Of a stretch of DNA of 64,000 nucleotides, positions 44,576 to 55,271 are shown in pieces. A model generated the notes under the pieces. It was given only the letters and a program-made list of their open reading frames with translations. It was not told where the DNA came from and did not search any database. The position numbers were made by a program, and so were the translations under genes. Every line of letters starts with the position of its first letter. Positions within the stretch are counted from its first letter, which is position 1. This DNA comes from Bradyrhizobium niftali (lineage in GTDB: Bacteria; Pseudomonadota; Alphaproteobacteria; Rhizobiales; Xanthobacteraceae), in NCBI RefSeq assembly GCF_004571025.1, contig NZ_SPQT01000013.1, forward strand, positions 150,253 through 214,252, in the 5' to 3' direction.

Positions 44576-45637
44576 ATGGCGATCAAATACGGGCGTCCGA
44601 TCGAATTGCGCGAGGTTTCGCGCCGGGATGGCGGTGTGGCCTCCCCTGCCCTCGACCTGACCGTCCGCCCGCGCCGCAACCGCAAGGCCGAGTGGGCCCG
44701 GCGGATGGTGCGCGAGAACGTGCTCACCACCGACGATCTGATCTGGCCGTTGTTCCTGATCGACGGCAACAACAAGCGCGAGCAGATCGCCTCGATGCCG
44801 GGGGTGGACCGCCTCAGCGTCGACCAGGCCGTGCGCGAGGCCGAGCGCGCCATGAAGCTCACGATCCCCTGCATCGCGCTGTTTCCCTACACCGACCCGT
44901 CCCTTCGCGACGAGGAAGGCTCGGAGGCCTGCAACCCGAACAACCTGGTCTGCCAGGCTGTGCGTGCGATCAAGAAGGAGTTTCCCGATCTCGGAATCCT
45001 CTGCGACGTCGCGCTCGATCCCTTCACCAGCCACGGCCATGACGGACTGATCGCGGACGGCGAGATCCTCAACGACGAGACGGTCGCCGTACTGGTGCGC
45101 CAGGCCCTGGTGCAGGCCGAAGCCGGCTGCGACATCATCGCGCCCTCCGACATGATGGACGGCCGCGTTGCGGCGATCCGCGAGGGACTGGATCACGCCG
45201 GGCTCATCGACGTGCAGATCATGGCCTATGCGGCCAAATACGCCTCCGCCTTCTACGGCCCGTTCCGCGACGCCATCGGCTCGGCCAAGACGCTGACCGG
45301 CGACAAGCGCACCTACCAGATGGACAGTGCCAACACCGACGAGGCGCTGCGCGAGGTCGAGCTCGACATCTCCGAGGGCGCCGACATGGTGATGGTGAAG
45401 CCCGGCATGCCCTATCTCGACGTGGTCCGTCGCGTGAAGGACACCTTTGCGATGCCGACCTTCGCCTACCAGGTGTCGGGCGAGTACGCGATGATCGCAG
45501 CGGCCGCGGGCAACGGCTGGCTCGACGGCGACCGCGCGATGATGGAGAGCCTGCTCGCCTTCAAGCGCGCCGGCGCCGATGGTGTGCTGAGCTACTTTGC
45601 GCCGAAGGCGGCGGAGAAGCTGCGGACGCAGGGGTAA
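44576..45637 (+). CDS. hemB: Delta-aminolevulinic acid dehydratase (porphobilinogen synthase)
   Basis: This 353-residue enzyme joins two 5-aminolevulinates into porphobilinogen, for heme and bacteriochlorophyll. The Schiff-base lysines are in YAAKYASAFYGPFRD (about 221) and MVKPGMPYLDVVRRVKD (about 275). The metal region ILCDVALDPFTSHGHDG (about 140-156) has Asp in place of Cys ligands, the Mg-dependent type described for Bradyrhizobium. GGAGGAAGAGTG precedes the ATG. The long frame upstream is not coding. Confidence 0.98.
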   Translation: MAIKYGRPIELREVSRRDGGVASPALDLTVRPRRNRKAEWARRMVRENVLTTDDLIWPLFLIDGNNKREQIASMPGVDRLSVDQAVREAERAMKLTIPCIALFPYTDPSLRDEEGSEACNPNNLVCQAVRAIKKEFPDLGILCDVALDPFTSHGHDGLIADGEILNDETVAVLVRQALVQAEAGCDIIAPSDMMDGRVAAIREGLDHAGLIDVQIMAYAAKYASAFYGPFRDAIGSAKTLTGDKRTYQMDSANTDEALREVELDISEGADMVMVKPGMPYLDVVRRVKDTFAMPTFAYQVSGEYAMIAAAAGNGWLDGDRAMMESLLAFKRAGADGVLSYFAPKAAEKLRTQG

Positions 45638-45644
45638 GGTCATT

Positions 45645-45688
45645 GTCGTCCCGGCCTAGTGCGCAATTGCGCACTAGGCCGGGACGAC
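45645..45688. repeat. Perfect 44-base palindrome, copy 1
   Basis: GTCGTCCCGGCCTAGTGCGC and its exact inverse GCGCACTAGGCCGGGACGAC are joined by AATT at the centre. It starts 8 bases after the hemB stop codon, so it may end hemB transcripts. The same palindrome is at 50235-50278. Confidence 0.95.
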
Positions 45689-45846
45689 ATCGGGGATGTG
45701 GTGCCGCGCCGCCTCTCACAGCCCCGCCCAGCCCCCTCGCCCCCGAATCGCCGGAATATTTCGGCTTGCTAATCCCGACGCCCTTGGCACGCGGACGGCC
45801 TGTTCCCATGTCCTGCCACGGGAGTTTCCCTTCGGGAGGATGGACC

Positions 45847-46404
45847 ATGTCGTATTCGGACTCGGGCAATTCAGGACCCCAGGCGGGCGCCTGGCGCAAT
45901 GACGGCGGGGTGCAACCGCATGCCTTCGATCCGTATCGGCAGCCGGAATTGTTCCGCGGCGTCGCAACGCGGCGGGTGTTCGCCTTCCTGATCGACATGG
46001 TCGTGATCTCGGTGCCGGTCATCCTCGGCTACCTCTTCATCGCCTTGTTCGGCGTGGTCACGCTCGGCCTCGGCTGGGCGCTGTTCTGGCTGGCCTGGCC
46101 GGCCTCGGTGATCTGGGCCATCGTCTATTACGGCGCCTGCATCGGCGGTCCGTCATCGGCGACGATCGGGATGCGGGTGATGGACCTGGAGCTGCGCACC
46201 TGGTACGGCGCGCCCGGTTATTTCGTGCTCGGCGCCACCCATGCCGTGCTGTTCTGGGTGACGGTTTCGTTCCTGTCGCCCTTCGTGGTGCTGGTCGGCC
46301 TGTTCAACGGCCGCCGGCGGCTGTTGCATGACTTCGTGCTGGGAACGGTCGTGATCAACAACTCGGTCCGCGCACCCGCGCCCCAGGGTGCCAGAACCTA
46401 CTGA
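45847..46404 (+). CDS. RDD-family membrane protein
   Basis: The protein has 185 residues. The RDD domain starts at about 37: VATRRVFAFLIDMVVISVPV with the Arg-Asp pattern (R, D), then IALFGVVTLGLGWALFWLAW and SATIGMRVMDLELRTWYGAP. Three to four helices follow, and NGRRRLLHDFVLGTVVI ends the domain with the usual RRxLHD. The family includes possible cation transporters or stress proteins. GGGAGGATGG precedes the ATG. It sits between hemB and bpt in the same direction. Confidence 0.9.
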   Translation: MSYSDSGNSGPQAGAWRNDGGVQPHAFDPYRQPELFRGVATRRVFAFLIDMVVISVPVILGYLFIALFGVVTLGLGWALFWLAWPASVIWAIVYYGACIGGPSSATIGMRVMDLELRTWYGAPGYFVLGATHAVLFWVTVSFLSPFVVLVGLFNGRRRLLHDFVLGTVVINNSVRAPAPQGARTY

Positions 46405-46523
46405 TCAAGAACCTATCAACCAGGACCGGCTAAGCTGACTGATCAGACCTGCCGAGCAGACCAATTGACCGAGGGCTTCCGTAGCGCGATGCTGATACTC
46501 ACTTTGGAGGCCCACGACGTCCC

Positions 46524-47300
46524 TTGACCCAACACTCGCGCGACACCCCCCAATTTTACCTCACGGCGCCTTCTCCGTGCCCGTATCTGCCGGGCCGTCA
46601 TGAGCGCAAGGTGTTTACGCACCTCGTGGGTGACCGCGCGGGCGATCTCAACGACCTGCTGACCCATGGCGGCTTCCGCCGCAGCCAGTCGATCGCCTAT
46701 CGGCCCGCCTGCGACCAGTGCCGCGCCTGCGTGTCGGTCCGGGTCGTCGCCAACGAGTTCCGCCCGTCCCGCAACTTCCGCAAGGTGATGGCGCGCAACG
46801 CCGACATCATCGGCGAGCAGCGCAGTGCGGTTCCGACCTCCGAGCAGTATTCGGTGTTCCGCGCCTATCTCGACGCCCGCCACCGCCATGGCGGCATGGC
46901 CGACATGACCGTGCTCGACTACGCCATGATGGTCGAGGACAGCCATGTCGAGACCCGCATCATCGAGTACCGCAAGCGCGGCCCCGACAGCGGCATCACC
47001 GGCCGCGGCGAGGAGCTGATCGCGGTTGCACTCACCGACGTGCTCAGCGACGGCCTGTCGATGGTCTATTCCTTCTTCGAGCCGAGCCAGGTCAGCCGCT
47101 CGATGGGCACCTTCATGATCCTCGACCACATCGCCCGCGCCCGCCGGCAAGGGTTGCCCTATGTCTATCTCGGCTACTGGATCGAGGGCTCCAAGAAGAT
47201 GGACTACAAGGCCCGCTTCCTGCCGCAGCAGCGGCTGGCACCGTCCGGCTGGCTGCGCATCGACGCGCAAGGGGATGCGGCGTCGGAGCCGCAGGACTAG
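46524..47300 (+). CDS. bpt: Aspartate/glutamate leucyltransferase (Bpt-type aminoacyl-tRNA protein transferase)
   Basis: The protein has 258 residues with a TTG start (MTQHSRDTPQFYLTAPSPCP when initiated with Met). The N-terminal CPYLPGRHERKVFTHL and CDQCRACVSVRVVANEFRPS are the Cys-rich ATE_N block; the ATE_C part has SMVYSFFEPSQVSRSMGTF and YVYLGYWIEGSKKMDYKARF. It adds Leu to N-terminal Asp/Glu, making N-degron substrates for ClpAP. It follows the RDD gene on the same strand by about 120 bases. Confidence 0.95.
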   Translation: MTQHSRDTPQFYLTAPSPCPYLPGRHERKVFTHLVGDRAGDLNDLLTHGGFRRSQSIAYRPACDQCRACVSVRVVANEFRPSRNFRKVMARNADIIGEQRSAVPTSEQYSVFRAYLDARHRHGGMADMTVLDYAMMVEDSHVETRIIEYRKRGPDSGITGRGEELIAVALTDVLSDGLSMVYSFFEPSQVSRSMGTFMILDHIARARRQGLPYVYLGYWIEGSKKMDYKARFLPQQRLAPSGWLRIDAQGDAASEPQD

Positions 47301-47318
47301 CGTACCCACACTCTCGCG

Positions 47319-47419
47319 GTCATGCCCCGCGAAGGCGGGGCATCCAGTACGCCGCGGCCCATCCGCATAAAATCGCCGTCTCTGGAATACTGGATCGCCC
47401 GCCTTCGCGGGCGATGACA
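47319..47419. repeat. Palindromic repeat (CCAGTA...TACTGGAT type)
   Basis: GTCATGCCCCGCGAAGGCGGGGCATCCAGTACG pairs with GAATACTGGATCGCCCGCC-TTC-GCGGGCGATGACA. It lies between the convergent bpt and mntH genes and has the same layout as the copies at 9885, 13081 and 37165. Confidence 0.8.
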
Positions 47420-47434
47420 GCAAGCGTAGCGCCC

Positions 47435-48787
47435 TCAGCCGAACAGCGTGTCGGCCAGCAGCTTCAGATTCAAGATCACGATGACGCCTGCGACGATCCA
47501 CGCGATCGCGGCAACGTATGGCGGAATCGCGAACTGCCCCATCTTGCGGCGGTCGGAGACGAAGCGGACCAGCGGGATCACGGCGAAAGGCAATTGCATC
47601 GACAGCACGACCTGGCTGAACACCAGCAGATCAGCGGTGCCGCGCTCGCCATAGATCGCGGTGACGACGATGACGGGAACGATCGCGATGCCGCGTGTGA
47701 GCAAGCGCCGCGCCCAGCTCGGCAGGCGCAGATCGAGAAAGCCTTCCATCACGATCTGGCCGGCGAGCGTCGCCGTCACCGTCGAGTTGAGGCCCGAGGC
47801 CAGCAGCGCAATCGCAAATAGCGTCGAGGCGATGCCGAGGCCGAGCAGCGGTGACAGGAGCTCGAAAGCCTGGCCGATCTCGGCGACGTCGGAATGGCCG
47901 CTTTTGTGGAACGTCGCAGCTGCCACGACAAGGATCGCGGCGTTGATGAACAGCGCCAGCATCAGGGCGATGGTCGAGTCCGTCGTCGCCCATTTGATCG
48001 CCTCGCGCCGGCCCTTCTCGTTGCGCTCATAGGCGCGCGTCTGCACGATCGAGGAGTGCAGATAGAGATTATGCGGCATCACGGTCGCGCCGATGATGCC
48101 GATCGCGATGTAGAGCATTTCCGGATTGGTGAAGATCTCGGTCTTCGGCATGAAGCCGTGAAGAACTTCCGCGACCGGCGGCGCCGCGGCCACGATCTGG
48201 ACCGCGAAGCAGACCGCGATCACCGCGAGCAGCGCGATGACGAAGGCTTCCAGGAAACGGAAGCCGCGGTTCATCAGAAGCAGCAGCAGGAAGGCATCGA
48301 GCGCCGCAAGCAGCGCGCCGCCGATCAGGGGAATGCCGAACAGGAGCTTGAGCGCGATCGCGGTGCCGATGACCTCGGCAAGATCGCAGGCGATGATCGC
48401 CGCTTCGCAGGCGAGCCAGAGCAGGAAGTTCACCGCCGGCGAATAGGTCGCGCGGCAGGCCTGCGCGAGATCGCGGTCGGTGACGATGCCGAGCCGCGCC
48501 GCCAGCGACTGGAGCAGGATCGCCATCAGGTTCGAGAGCAGGATGACCGAGAGCAGCGTGTAGCCGAACTTCGATCCCCCGGCGAGATCGGTCGCCCAAT
48601 TGCCGGGGTCCATGTAGCCGACCGAGACCAGATAACCCGGACCGACGAAGGCGAGCAGCCGCCGCCACCAGCGGCCTGCCGCTGGAACCGCAATTGTGGA
48701 ATTTACCTCGGCGAGGCTCTTGGTGGCAGGCGCGTCGGTGCGCCAGCCGGCGGCGTCGGAGGTGAGATCGGGCGAGCGAGCATCCAT
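47435..48787 (-). CDS. mntH: Nramp-family Mn2+/divalent metal transporter
   Basis: This 450-residue protein has 11 membrane helices. The metal site in helix 1 is GYMDPGNWATDLAGGSKFGY (about 65-84), the DPGN motif, and in helix 6 MPHNLYLHSSIVQTRAYERN with MPHN. It imports Mn2+ with protons. The start at 48787 (MDARSPDLTS) is chosen; an upstream ATG adds 17 residues. The stretch just upstream has two TTGCAA boxes 11 bases apart, a candidate Fur/Mur site, in line with Mn control of B. japonicum mntH. Confidence 0.95.
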   Translation of the reverse strand: MDARSPDLTSDAAGWRTDAPATKSLAEVNSTIAVPAAGRWWRRLLAFVGPGYLVSVGYMDPGNWATDLAGGSKFGYTLLSVILLSNLMAILLQSLAARLGIVTDRDLAQACRATYSPAVNFLLWLACEAAIIACDLAEVIGTAIALKLLFGIPLIGGALLAALDAFLLLLLMNRGFRFLEAFVIALLAVIAVCFAVQIVAAAPPVAEVLHGFMPKTEIFTNPEMLYIAIGIIGATVMPHNLYLHSSIVQTRAYERNEKGRREAIKWATTDSTIALMLALFINAAILVVAAATFHKSGHSDVAEIGQAFELLSPLLGLGIASTLFAIALLASGLNSTVTATLAGQIVMEGFLDLRLPSWARRLLTRGIAIVPVIVVTAIYGERGTADLLVFSQVVLSMQLPFAVIPLVRFVSDRRKMGQFAIPPYVAAIAWIVAGVIVILNLKLLADTLFG

Positions 48788-48811
48788 GCGGTCAGAATAC
48801 CGAAGTCGAGG

Positions 48812-48837
48812 CTTATTGCAACTCATTTGCAACTGCA
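48812..48837. promoter_or_regulatory. Candidate Fur/Mur (Mn-response) box upstream of mntH
   Basis: On the minus strand it reads GCAGTTGCAAATGAGTTGCA followed by ATAAG. TTGCAA is seen at 48816-48821 and 48827-48832, with 11 bases centre to centre. This resembles alphaproteobacterial Fur/Mur boxes. It is about 25 bases upstream of the chosen start of mntH, so it could overlap the promoter or 5' leader. Confidence 0.6.
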
Positions 48838-48955
48838 TCTAGCCGCATCGGTTCCCGGCGCGGCCCCGTTTTGCCCACCCTGTCGGGAAGCGGGTGGGTT
48901 TGGCCGGTCTCGGGGGCGGATACTGGCGCCAATCCGACTTTGCAGGAAATGAGCC

Positions 48956-50200
48956 ATGTCAAATCCGCCGCGCCTCCCCGACACCTTCAACCGCCTCGCC
49001 TGGTCCAACCTCGCGGCGCAATCGGCCGAGCAGATCGCGCTGGCCGCAGCGCCCATCGTCGCCGTGCTGACGCTCGGGGTCGCCGAAGGCCAGACCGGCA
49101 TGTTGCAGACCGCGCTGACACTTCCCTTCGTGCTGTTCGCCATTCCGGCCGGCCTGCTCGCCGACCGCATTTCACGGCGTTCGCTGATGGCGGGCGCCGA
49201 GGCGCTGCGAGCGGCAGCCCTCGTGGCCATCGTGCTGCTGCTGGCGCTCGGCGCCCTCAATCTGCCGCTGCTGGCGCTGCTCGGCTTCGCTGCGGTGTGC
49301 GGCACCGTCGTCTACAGCGTGGCCGCCCCGGCCCTGGTGCCCTCGCTGGTGAGTTCGGACCTGTTGCCATCTGCCAATGCCCGGATCGAGCTTGCGCGCA
49401 CCATCGCCTTTGCCAGCGGGCCTGCGCTCGGCGGCGCGCTGGTCGGCTGGTGGGGCGCGAGCCTGGCTTTCGGCTTTGCCGCGGCGCTCTCGGCCGTTGC
49501 CGTGGTGCTGCTCTCCGGCATCTACGAGCCCGACCGCACGCCGGCGCCGCGGCGCCATCCGTTCCAGGACATCCGCGAAGGCGCAGCCTTCGTGTTTCAC
49601 CATCCGCTGTTGCGGCCGGTCTTCATCACCCAGTTCATCTTCAACACCGGCTGGTTCCTGCAGATCGCGGTGTTCGTGCCTTACGCCGTGCGCCATCTCG
49701 GCCTGACCGCCGCCGGCGTCGGGACGGTGCTGACGATGTACGGCGTCGGCATGGTGATCGGTGCGCTGCTCGCGACGCGAGTCATGCAGCGCGTCGCCTT
49801 CGGCACGGTTGTCGGCCTTGGCCCGGTCACCGGCTTCGTCGCCTCCCTGGTGATGGCGTTGACGGTGCTGATCCCCTCGCCCTGGCTCGCGGCCCTGAGC
49901 TTCTTCCTGCTCGGCGTCGGGCCGATCCTGTGGGTGATCTCGACCACCACCTTGCGCCAGTCCGTGACGCCGCCGCGCCTGCTCGGCCGCGTTTCCGCCA
50001 TCAACATCATGAGCTACGGCGCCCGCCCGCTCGGCTCGGCGCTGGGCGCGATCGTCGGCGGCCTCTGGAGCGCGGAGGCGTGCCTCTATCTCGCGGCGGC
50101 CGTGTTCGGCATGCAGGCGCTGGTGATCCTGCTGTCACCGGCGGTGGCGCTGCATCGGCAGCCGGACATGGTGGGGGACGAAGTGGCGGTGAGGTGTTAG
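48956..50200 (+). CDS. MFS transporter (EntS-like, MFS_3 type)
   Basis: The protein has 414 residues and twelve membrane helices. The first helices have FNRLAWSNLAAQSAEQIALA, and the motif A-like loop is PAGLLADRISRRSLMAGAEA (about 63-82), typical of drug or siderophore efflux pumps. Another conserved block is TLRQSVTPPRLLGRVSAINI with GARPLGSALGAIVGG in the second half. It is divergent from mntH with about 170 bases between the starts. The substrate is unknown. Confidence 0.92.
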   Translation: MSNPPRLPDTFNRLAWSNLAAQSAEQIALAAAPIVAVLTLGVAEGQTGMLQTALTLPFVLFAIPAGLLADRISRRSLMAGAEALRAAALVAIVLLLALGALNLPLLALLGFAAVCGTVVYSVAAPALVPSLVSSDLLPSANARIELARTIAFASGPALGGALVGWWGASLAFGFAAALSAVAVVLLSGIYEPDRTPAPRRHPFQDIREGAAFVFHHPLLRPVFITQFIFNTGWFLQIAVFVPYAVRHLGLTAAGVGTVLTMYGVGMVIGALLATRVMQRVAFGTVVGLGPVTGFVASLVMALTVLIPSPWLAALSFFLLGVGPILWVISTTTLRQSVTPPRLLGRVSAINIMSYGARPLGSALGAIVGGLWSAEACLYLAAAVFGMQALVILLSPAVALHRQPDMVGDEVAVRC

Positions 50201-50232
50201 CCAAATCCTCGAAAGAGGAACAACAAACTCCA

Positions 50233-50280
50233 ACGTCGTCCCGGCCTAGTGCGCAATTGCGCACTAGGCCGGGACGACGT
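50233..50280. repeat. Perfect 48-base palindrome, copy 2
   Basis: The same palindrome as at 45645-45688, extended by two bases on each side (ACGTCGTCCC...GGGACGACGT). It lies between the convergent MFS and cyclase genes, so it may terminate both transcripts. Confidence 0.95.
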
Positions 50281-50285
50281 CGATC

Positions 50286-51545
<1,260 letters not shown>

Positions 51546-51722
51546 GCGCCATTATGCCGTGCATTCGTGACGAGCGAAAGGCGCAAGCCTCAGGCGAGCC
51601 GTGCGCAAGGCTCCCGTCCCCTGCAGGTCGAATATGCCGCGATCGCGGTTGACGCACTCGCTGCGCGCAGGGCAAATGCCGGCGATGATGACTTTGTCGG
51701 CCAGAATCGGAAGTACGCGCGG

Positions 51723-52880
51723 ATGAGCCGGCGCCAGCTCCCGATCATCCTGGCGCTCGGCACCACGCAGACCCTGGCCTGGGCTTCCAGTTACTACCTG
51801 CCGGCCCTGCTCGCCGATCCCATGGCGCACGACCTCGGCGTCTCCTCCAACTGGATCTTCGGCGCGTTCTCGGCCTCGCTGGTGATCTCCGCGATGCTCG
51901 GCCCGCGGATCGGGCGGCAGATCGATCTGGTCGGCGGACGGCAGGTGCTGTCGGCTTCCAACCTGACCATCGCCGCCGGCCTCGTGCTCCTTGGGTTGTC
52001 GCAATCCGTTCTGGTGATGGCGATCGCCTGGCTCGTGCTCGGCATCGGCATGGCGATGGGACTCTATGACGCCGCCTTCGCCGCGCTCGGCCGCATCTAC
52101 GGCACCGAGGCGCGCAGGCCCATCACCGGCATTACGCTGATGGCTGGCTTCGCCTCCACCGTCGGCTGGCCGCTCACCGCCTGGGGCCTCGCCCATATCG
52201 GCTGGCGCGAGACCTGCTTTGCCTGGGCCGCCGCCAACGTCCTGATCGGCCTGCCCCTCAACTTCTTCATGCTGCCGGCGATCAAGGGCGCGAAGCAGGC
52301 GGCGGCGACGGCCGAGAAGCCGCACGTGCCGCTCGACCGCACCATGATCCTGCTCGCCTTCGTCTTCGCCGCGGCCTGGACGGTCACCGGCGCGATGGCG
52401 GTGCACTTCCCGCGCATCGTCGAGGCAACCGGCGCGACACATGTCGAGGCGATCGCGGCCGGCGCGCTGATCGGTCCGGCGCAAGTGTTCGCGCGCATTC
52501 TCGAGGCGAGCGTTCTGAGCCGCTTTCATCCGCTGTGGTCGACGCGGCTCGCCTGCGTGACCCATCCGATCGGAGCGGCCGTCGTCGCCATCTTCGGCGG
52601 CGCCGCTGCGAGCGCGTTTGCGTTGCTTCACGGCTCGGGCAACGGCATCCTGACGATCGCCCGCGGCACGCTGCCGCTGTCGATCTTCGGGCCGAAGGAT
52701 TTTGGCTACCGCCTCGGTATCATCGGCGCGCCGGCCCGGATGGCACAGGCGGTGGCGCCGTTGGCCTTCGGCCTGCTCATCGACGTCATGGGCGCCAAGG
52801 TGCTGATGGTCTCCTCCGCGCTGAGCCTCTCGGCGCTGGCAGCGCTGTTCCTGATCCGCGCGGAGCGCCGGCCCGATTGA
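51723..52880 (+). CDS. MFS transporter
   Basis: The protein has 385 residues and twelve hydrophobic segments. It starts MSRRQLPIILALGTTQTLAW with a helix (about 6-27). The loop between helices 2 and 3 is RIGRQIDLVGGRQVLSASNL (a motif-A relative). Others: LVLGIGMAMGLYDAAFAALG, and GRIYGTEARRPITGITLMAG. Such sequences are often annotated as permeases of unknown substrate. The long open frame before 51723 lies opposite the cyclase and is a shadow. Confidence 0.88.
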   Translation: MSRRQLPIILALGTTQTLAWASSYYLPALLADPMAHDLGVSSNWIFGAFSASLVISAMLGPRIGRQIDLVGGRQVLSASNLTIAAGLVLLGLSQSVLVMAIAWLVLGIGMAMGLYDAAFAALGRIYGTEARRPITGITLMAGFASTVGWPLTAWGLAHIGWRETCFAWAAANVLIGLPLNFFMLPAIKGAKQAAATAEKPHVPLDRTMILLAFVFAAAWTVTGAMAVHFPRIVEATGATHVEAIAAGALIGPAQVFARILEASVLSRFHPLWSTRLACVTHPIGAAVVAIFGGAAASAFALLHGSGNGILTIARGTLPLSIFGPKDFGYRLGIIGAPARMAQAVAPLAFGLLIDVMGAKVLMVSSALSLSALAALFLIRAERRPD

Positions 52881-52911
52881 CCGCCCGGCCGCTTTCGCGC
52901 ACAAGCGGGCC

Positions 52912-53100
52912 ATGACCGAAGACAACAGCCCGCCCCGCACATTCAAGGGTCTCCTGCGCTGGGCGACCACGCCGCCACAGGCCTGGGTCGTCTATCTCCT
53001 TGCCGTCATGCTGGTGTGGCTGCTGTCGTTCTATGCCGGCACGCTGAAGCCGAAGAAGACGCCGGAGGGCGGACCACCGCCGGTCGCGGCGCCGCGCTGA
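52912..53100 (+). CDS. Small single-span membrane protein
   Basis: The protein has 62 residues: MTEDNSPPRTFKGLLRWATT, then one membrane helix (VVYLLAVMLVWLLSFYAGTL, about 25-44) and a basic, Pro-rich tail (KPKKTPEGGPPPVAAPR). It lies 31 bases after the MFS gene, and could be cotranscribed with it. The function is unknown. Confidence 0.65.
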   Translation: MTEDNSPPRTFKGLLRWATTPPQAWVVYLLAVMLVWLLSFYAGTLKPKKTPEGGPPPVAAPR

Positions 53101-53132
53101 AGCATGACGCTTCAAGCCAAAGCCATTGCGAT

Positions 53133-55188
53133 TTAGGCGGCCCGGACGTCCTCGACAAAGCTGCCCACCTCGCTTGTCAGTTGCTCAGCCTGTCGCGACA
53201 GACCGTCTGCCGCGCTCAGCACCTCGCTCGCAGCAACGCCGGTTTCCGTTGCCGCCTTGCTCACACCACCGATGGTCGCCGTCACATCCTTCACCGATTG
53301 CGACGTCTGCTGGACGTTGCGGGCGATTTCCGCCGTCGCCACCCCTTGTGCCTCCACTGCCGTCGCGATCGCATTCGAGATCGAACTCACCTCTTCGATG
53401 GTCCCGGTAATTCCACGGATCGCGTCGACGGCCTCCTTGGTGGCAGCCTGAATTTGCGCGATCTGGGCCCCGATCTCCGCCGTCGCCGTCCCCGTCTGGG
53501 TCGCCAGCATCTTGACCTCGGAGGCGACCACGGCAAAGCCTCTCCCGGCGTCTCCGGCCCGGGCTGCCTCGATCGTCGCATTCAAGGCCAGCAGGTTCGT
53601 TTGAGCGGCGATGGCCTGGATCAGGGTGACCACCGCACCGATCTTCTCGGCTCCCTCAGCCAACGTCTGCACGATCCTGTCGGTCCGCTGCGCATCGGCC
53701 ACCGCCCGGCCAGTGATCGTCGACGATTGTGCGACCTGGCGGCTGATCTCGCTGATCGATGCCGTCAGTTCCTCGGCCGCGGAGGCGACCGTGCTCGCAC
53801 CCACGCTCGCTTCCTCGGCCGCCGCCGCGACGGTTGTCGCCTGCCCCTTGGTCTGCGTCGCGGTCGAGGACATGGATCGTGCCGTGCTCTCGAGCTCGGT
53901 AGCCCCTGACGCCAGCAGCGCCACCATCGCCCCTGCCTTGGTTTCGAAATCGCGAACCAGGCCTTCGAGGCGCGCCGCGCGCTTCTCCTTGACGATCCGC
54001 TCGGCGGCCTGTTCTCCAGCCAGTCGATTGGTAGTGGCCATCGCCTCTTTGAAGACCTGCACTGCGACAGCCATGCCGCCGATCTCATCCTTGCGGGCGG
54101 CAAATGGGACCTCGGCCTCCTCGTTGCGGGCAAGCCGGGTCATGACCTCCGAAAGCCTCGAGATGGGCGTGAGCAAATGGCGCACGAGCAGCACCGAGGA
54201 AGCCGCGGATAATCCCAGAACGACCAGAATGGCCGCGCCGGCGAACAAGATGCCGCCGAGCCCATCCGCTTCGTCCTGCTCGGCCACCGCCTGCGCGTCG
54301 CGCAAGGCGGCATCGCGGATTCCCAGCAACGAGGCGTTCGCGCTCGTGGCGGACTTGCGCCAGTCATCCACCGATACCTCGTAAGGAGTGCCGTTGAAGG
54401 CGGCCTTGGTCAGACCGTCGCGCAGCGGCTTGTCCGAACCGAAGTAGCGATCCCTGGCCGCGCCGACGCTGGCCCGCGTGTTCTTGGGGGCGTGAGCGTC
54501 ATCGCCGCGATCGAGGATTTCAGCCCAAAGCCGTGTCATCTGGCCGTTCGCAGCGCTCAATTCGTCCCGCTCCGCCAATGTGGCCGGACGTCACAAGCCC
54601 CGAGATCAACAGCGAGACCTGGCCGGCCGTCTGCCGGATCACCCAGCCCTTCTGGGCGACATCGAGCAGGTTTCCCGCCGTGGTGCTCAGCCGCATCGTC
54701 GCCTTGATGCCGGATTCCAGCAGTTCATTCAGACTCGCCATCGCTTCGGCATAGTCTCGCATGGCCTTGGCAGCGATGCCGCCGGGACGTTCGGTCAGCG
54801 GTTTCTGCCAGTGGGAGGCGGCCTCCTCACGCGCGGCGGCAATCTTCGCTGCGGCCGCCTTGACCCGCTGCGTCAAGTCAGCATCGCCGCTGGCAAGCGT
54901 CTGCAGTTTCTCCAATGCCTCATCGCTCGTTCGGCGATTGGCGGCAAACTCCTTGAGCACCGCATCGTCCGCCGCGGACTTCCCGAGCAGCGCCCGATTG
55001 ACGGGACCACGCTCGATGGTCAGGCTGCCGACGGCATCGAAGCCCGCAGCCAGACGGGTCTCCAGGGCGTGCGCCGCGATGGCGTTCTGGTAAGCGCGCC
55101 AGCGCTCGCTCAGTTGAAGGCCTGACGTCAGAACGACGACGCCCGACATCAGCGCAGCAATGGCAATTCCCGACCGCTTGATAGACAC
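53133..55188 (-). pseudogene. Methyl-accepting chemotaxis protein broken by a one-base frameshift
   Basis: Two frames encode one receptor. The 5' part (55188 down to about 54578) starts with a GTG preceded by GAGGAG and has TM1 (about 9-27) and a helical periplasmic sensor, including LTIERGPVNRALLGKSAADD. The 3' part (54578 to 53133) continues the sensor, then TM2, a HAMP region, and a full signalling domain with QTNLLALNATIEAARAGDAG (tip). At 54571-54580 the text GHIGGAG would read GHI-AERDELSA if one G were absent. The intact protein would have about 686 residues. The gene may be truly broken, or this may be an error in the sequence. Confidence 0.85.
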
Positions 55189-55271
55189 GCCCCACTCCTC
55201 ATTCGCATCAGAACCCAGGAAGTGAGGGCTGCCCGCTCAGCAGGAACGCTCCTCCGCCCGAATGTCACGCC

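Noticed and set aside
43949..45643. A 564-codon minus-strand frame that covers hemB
   Set aside because: Only the last 167 codons (43949-44452) read like a protein; the rest is antisense to hemB.
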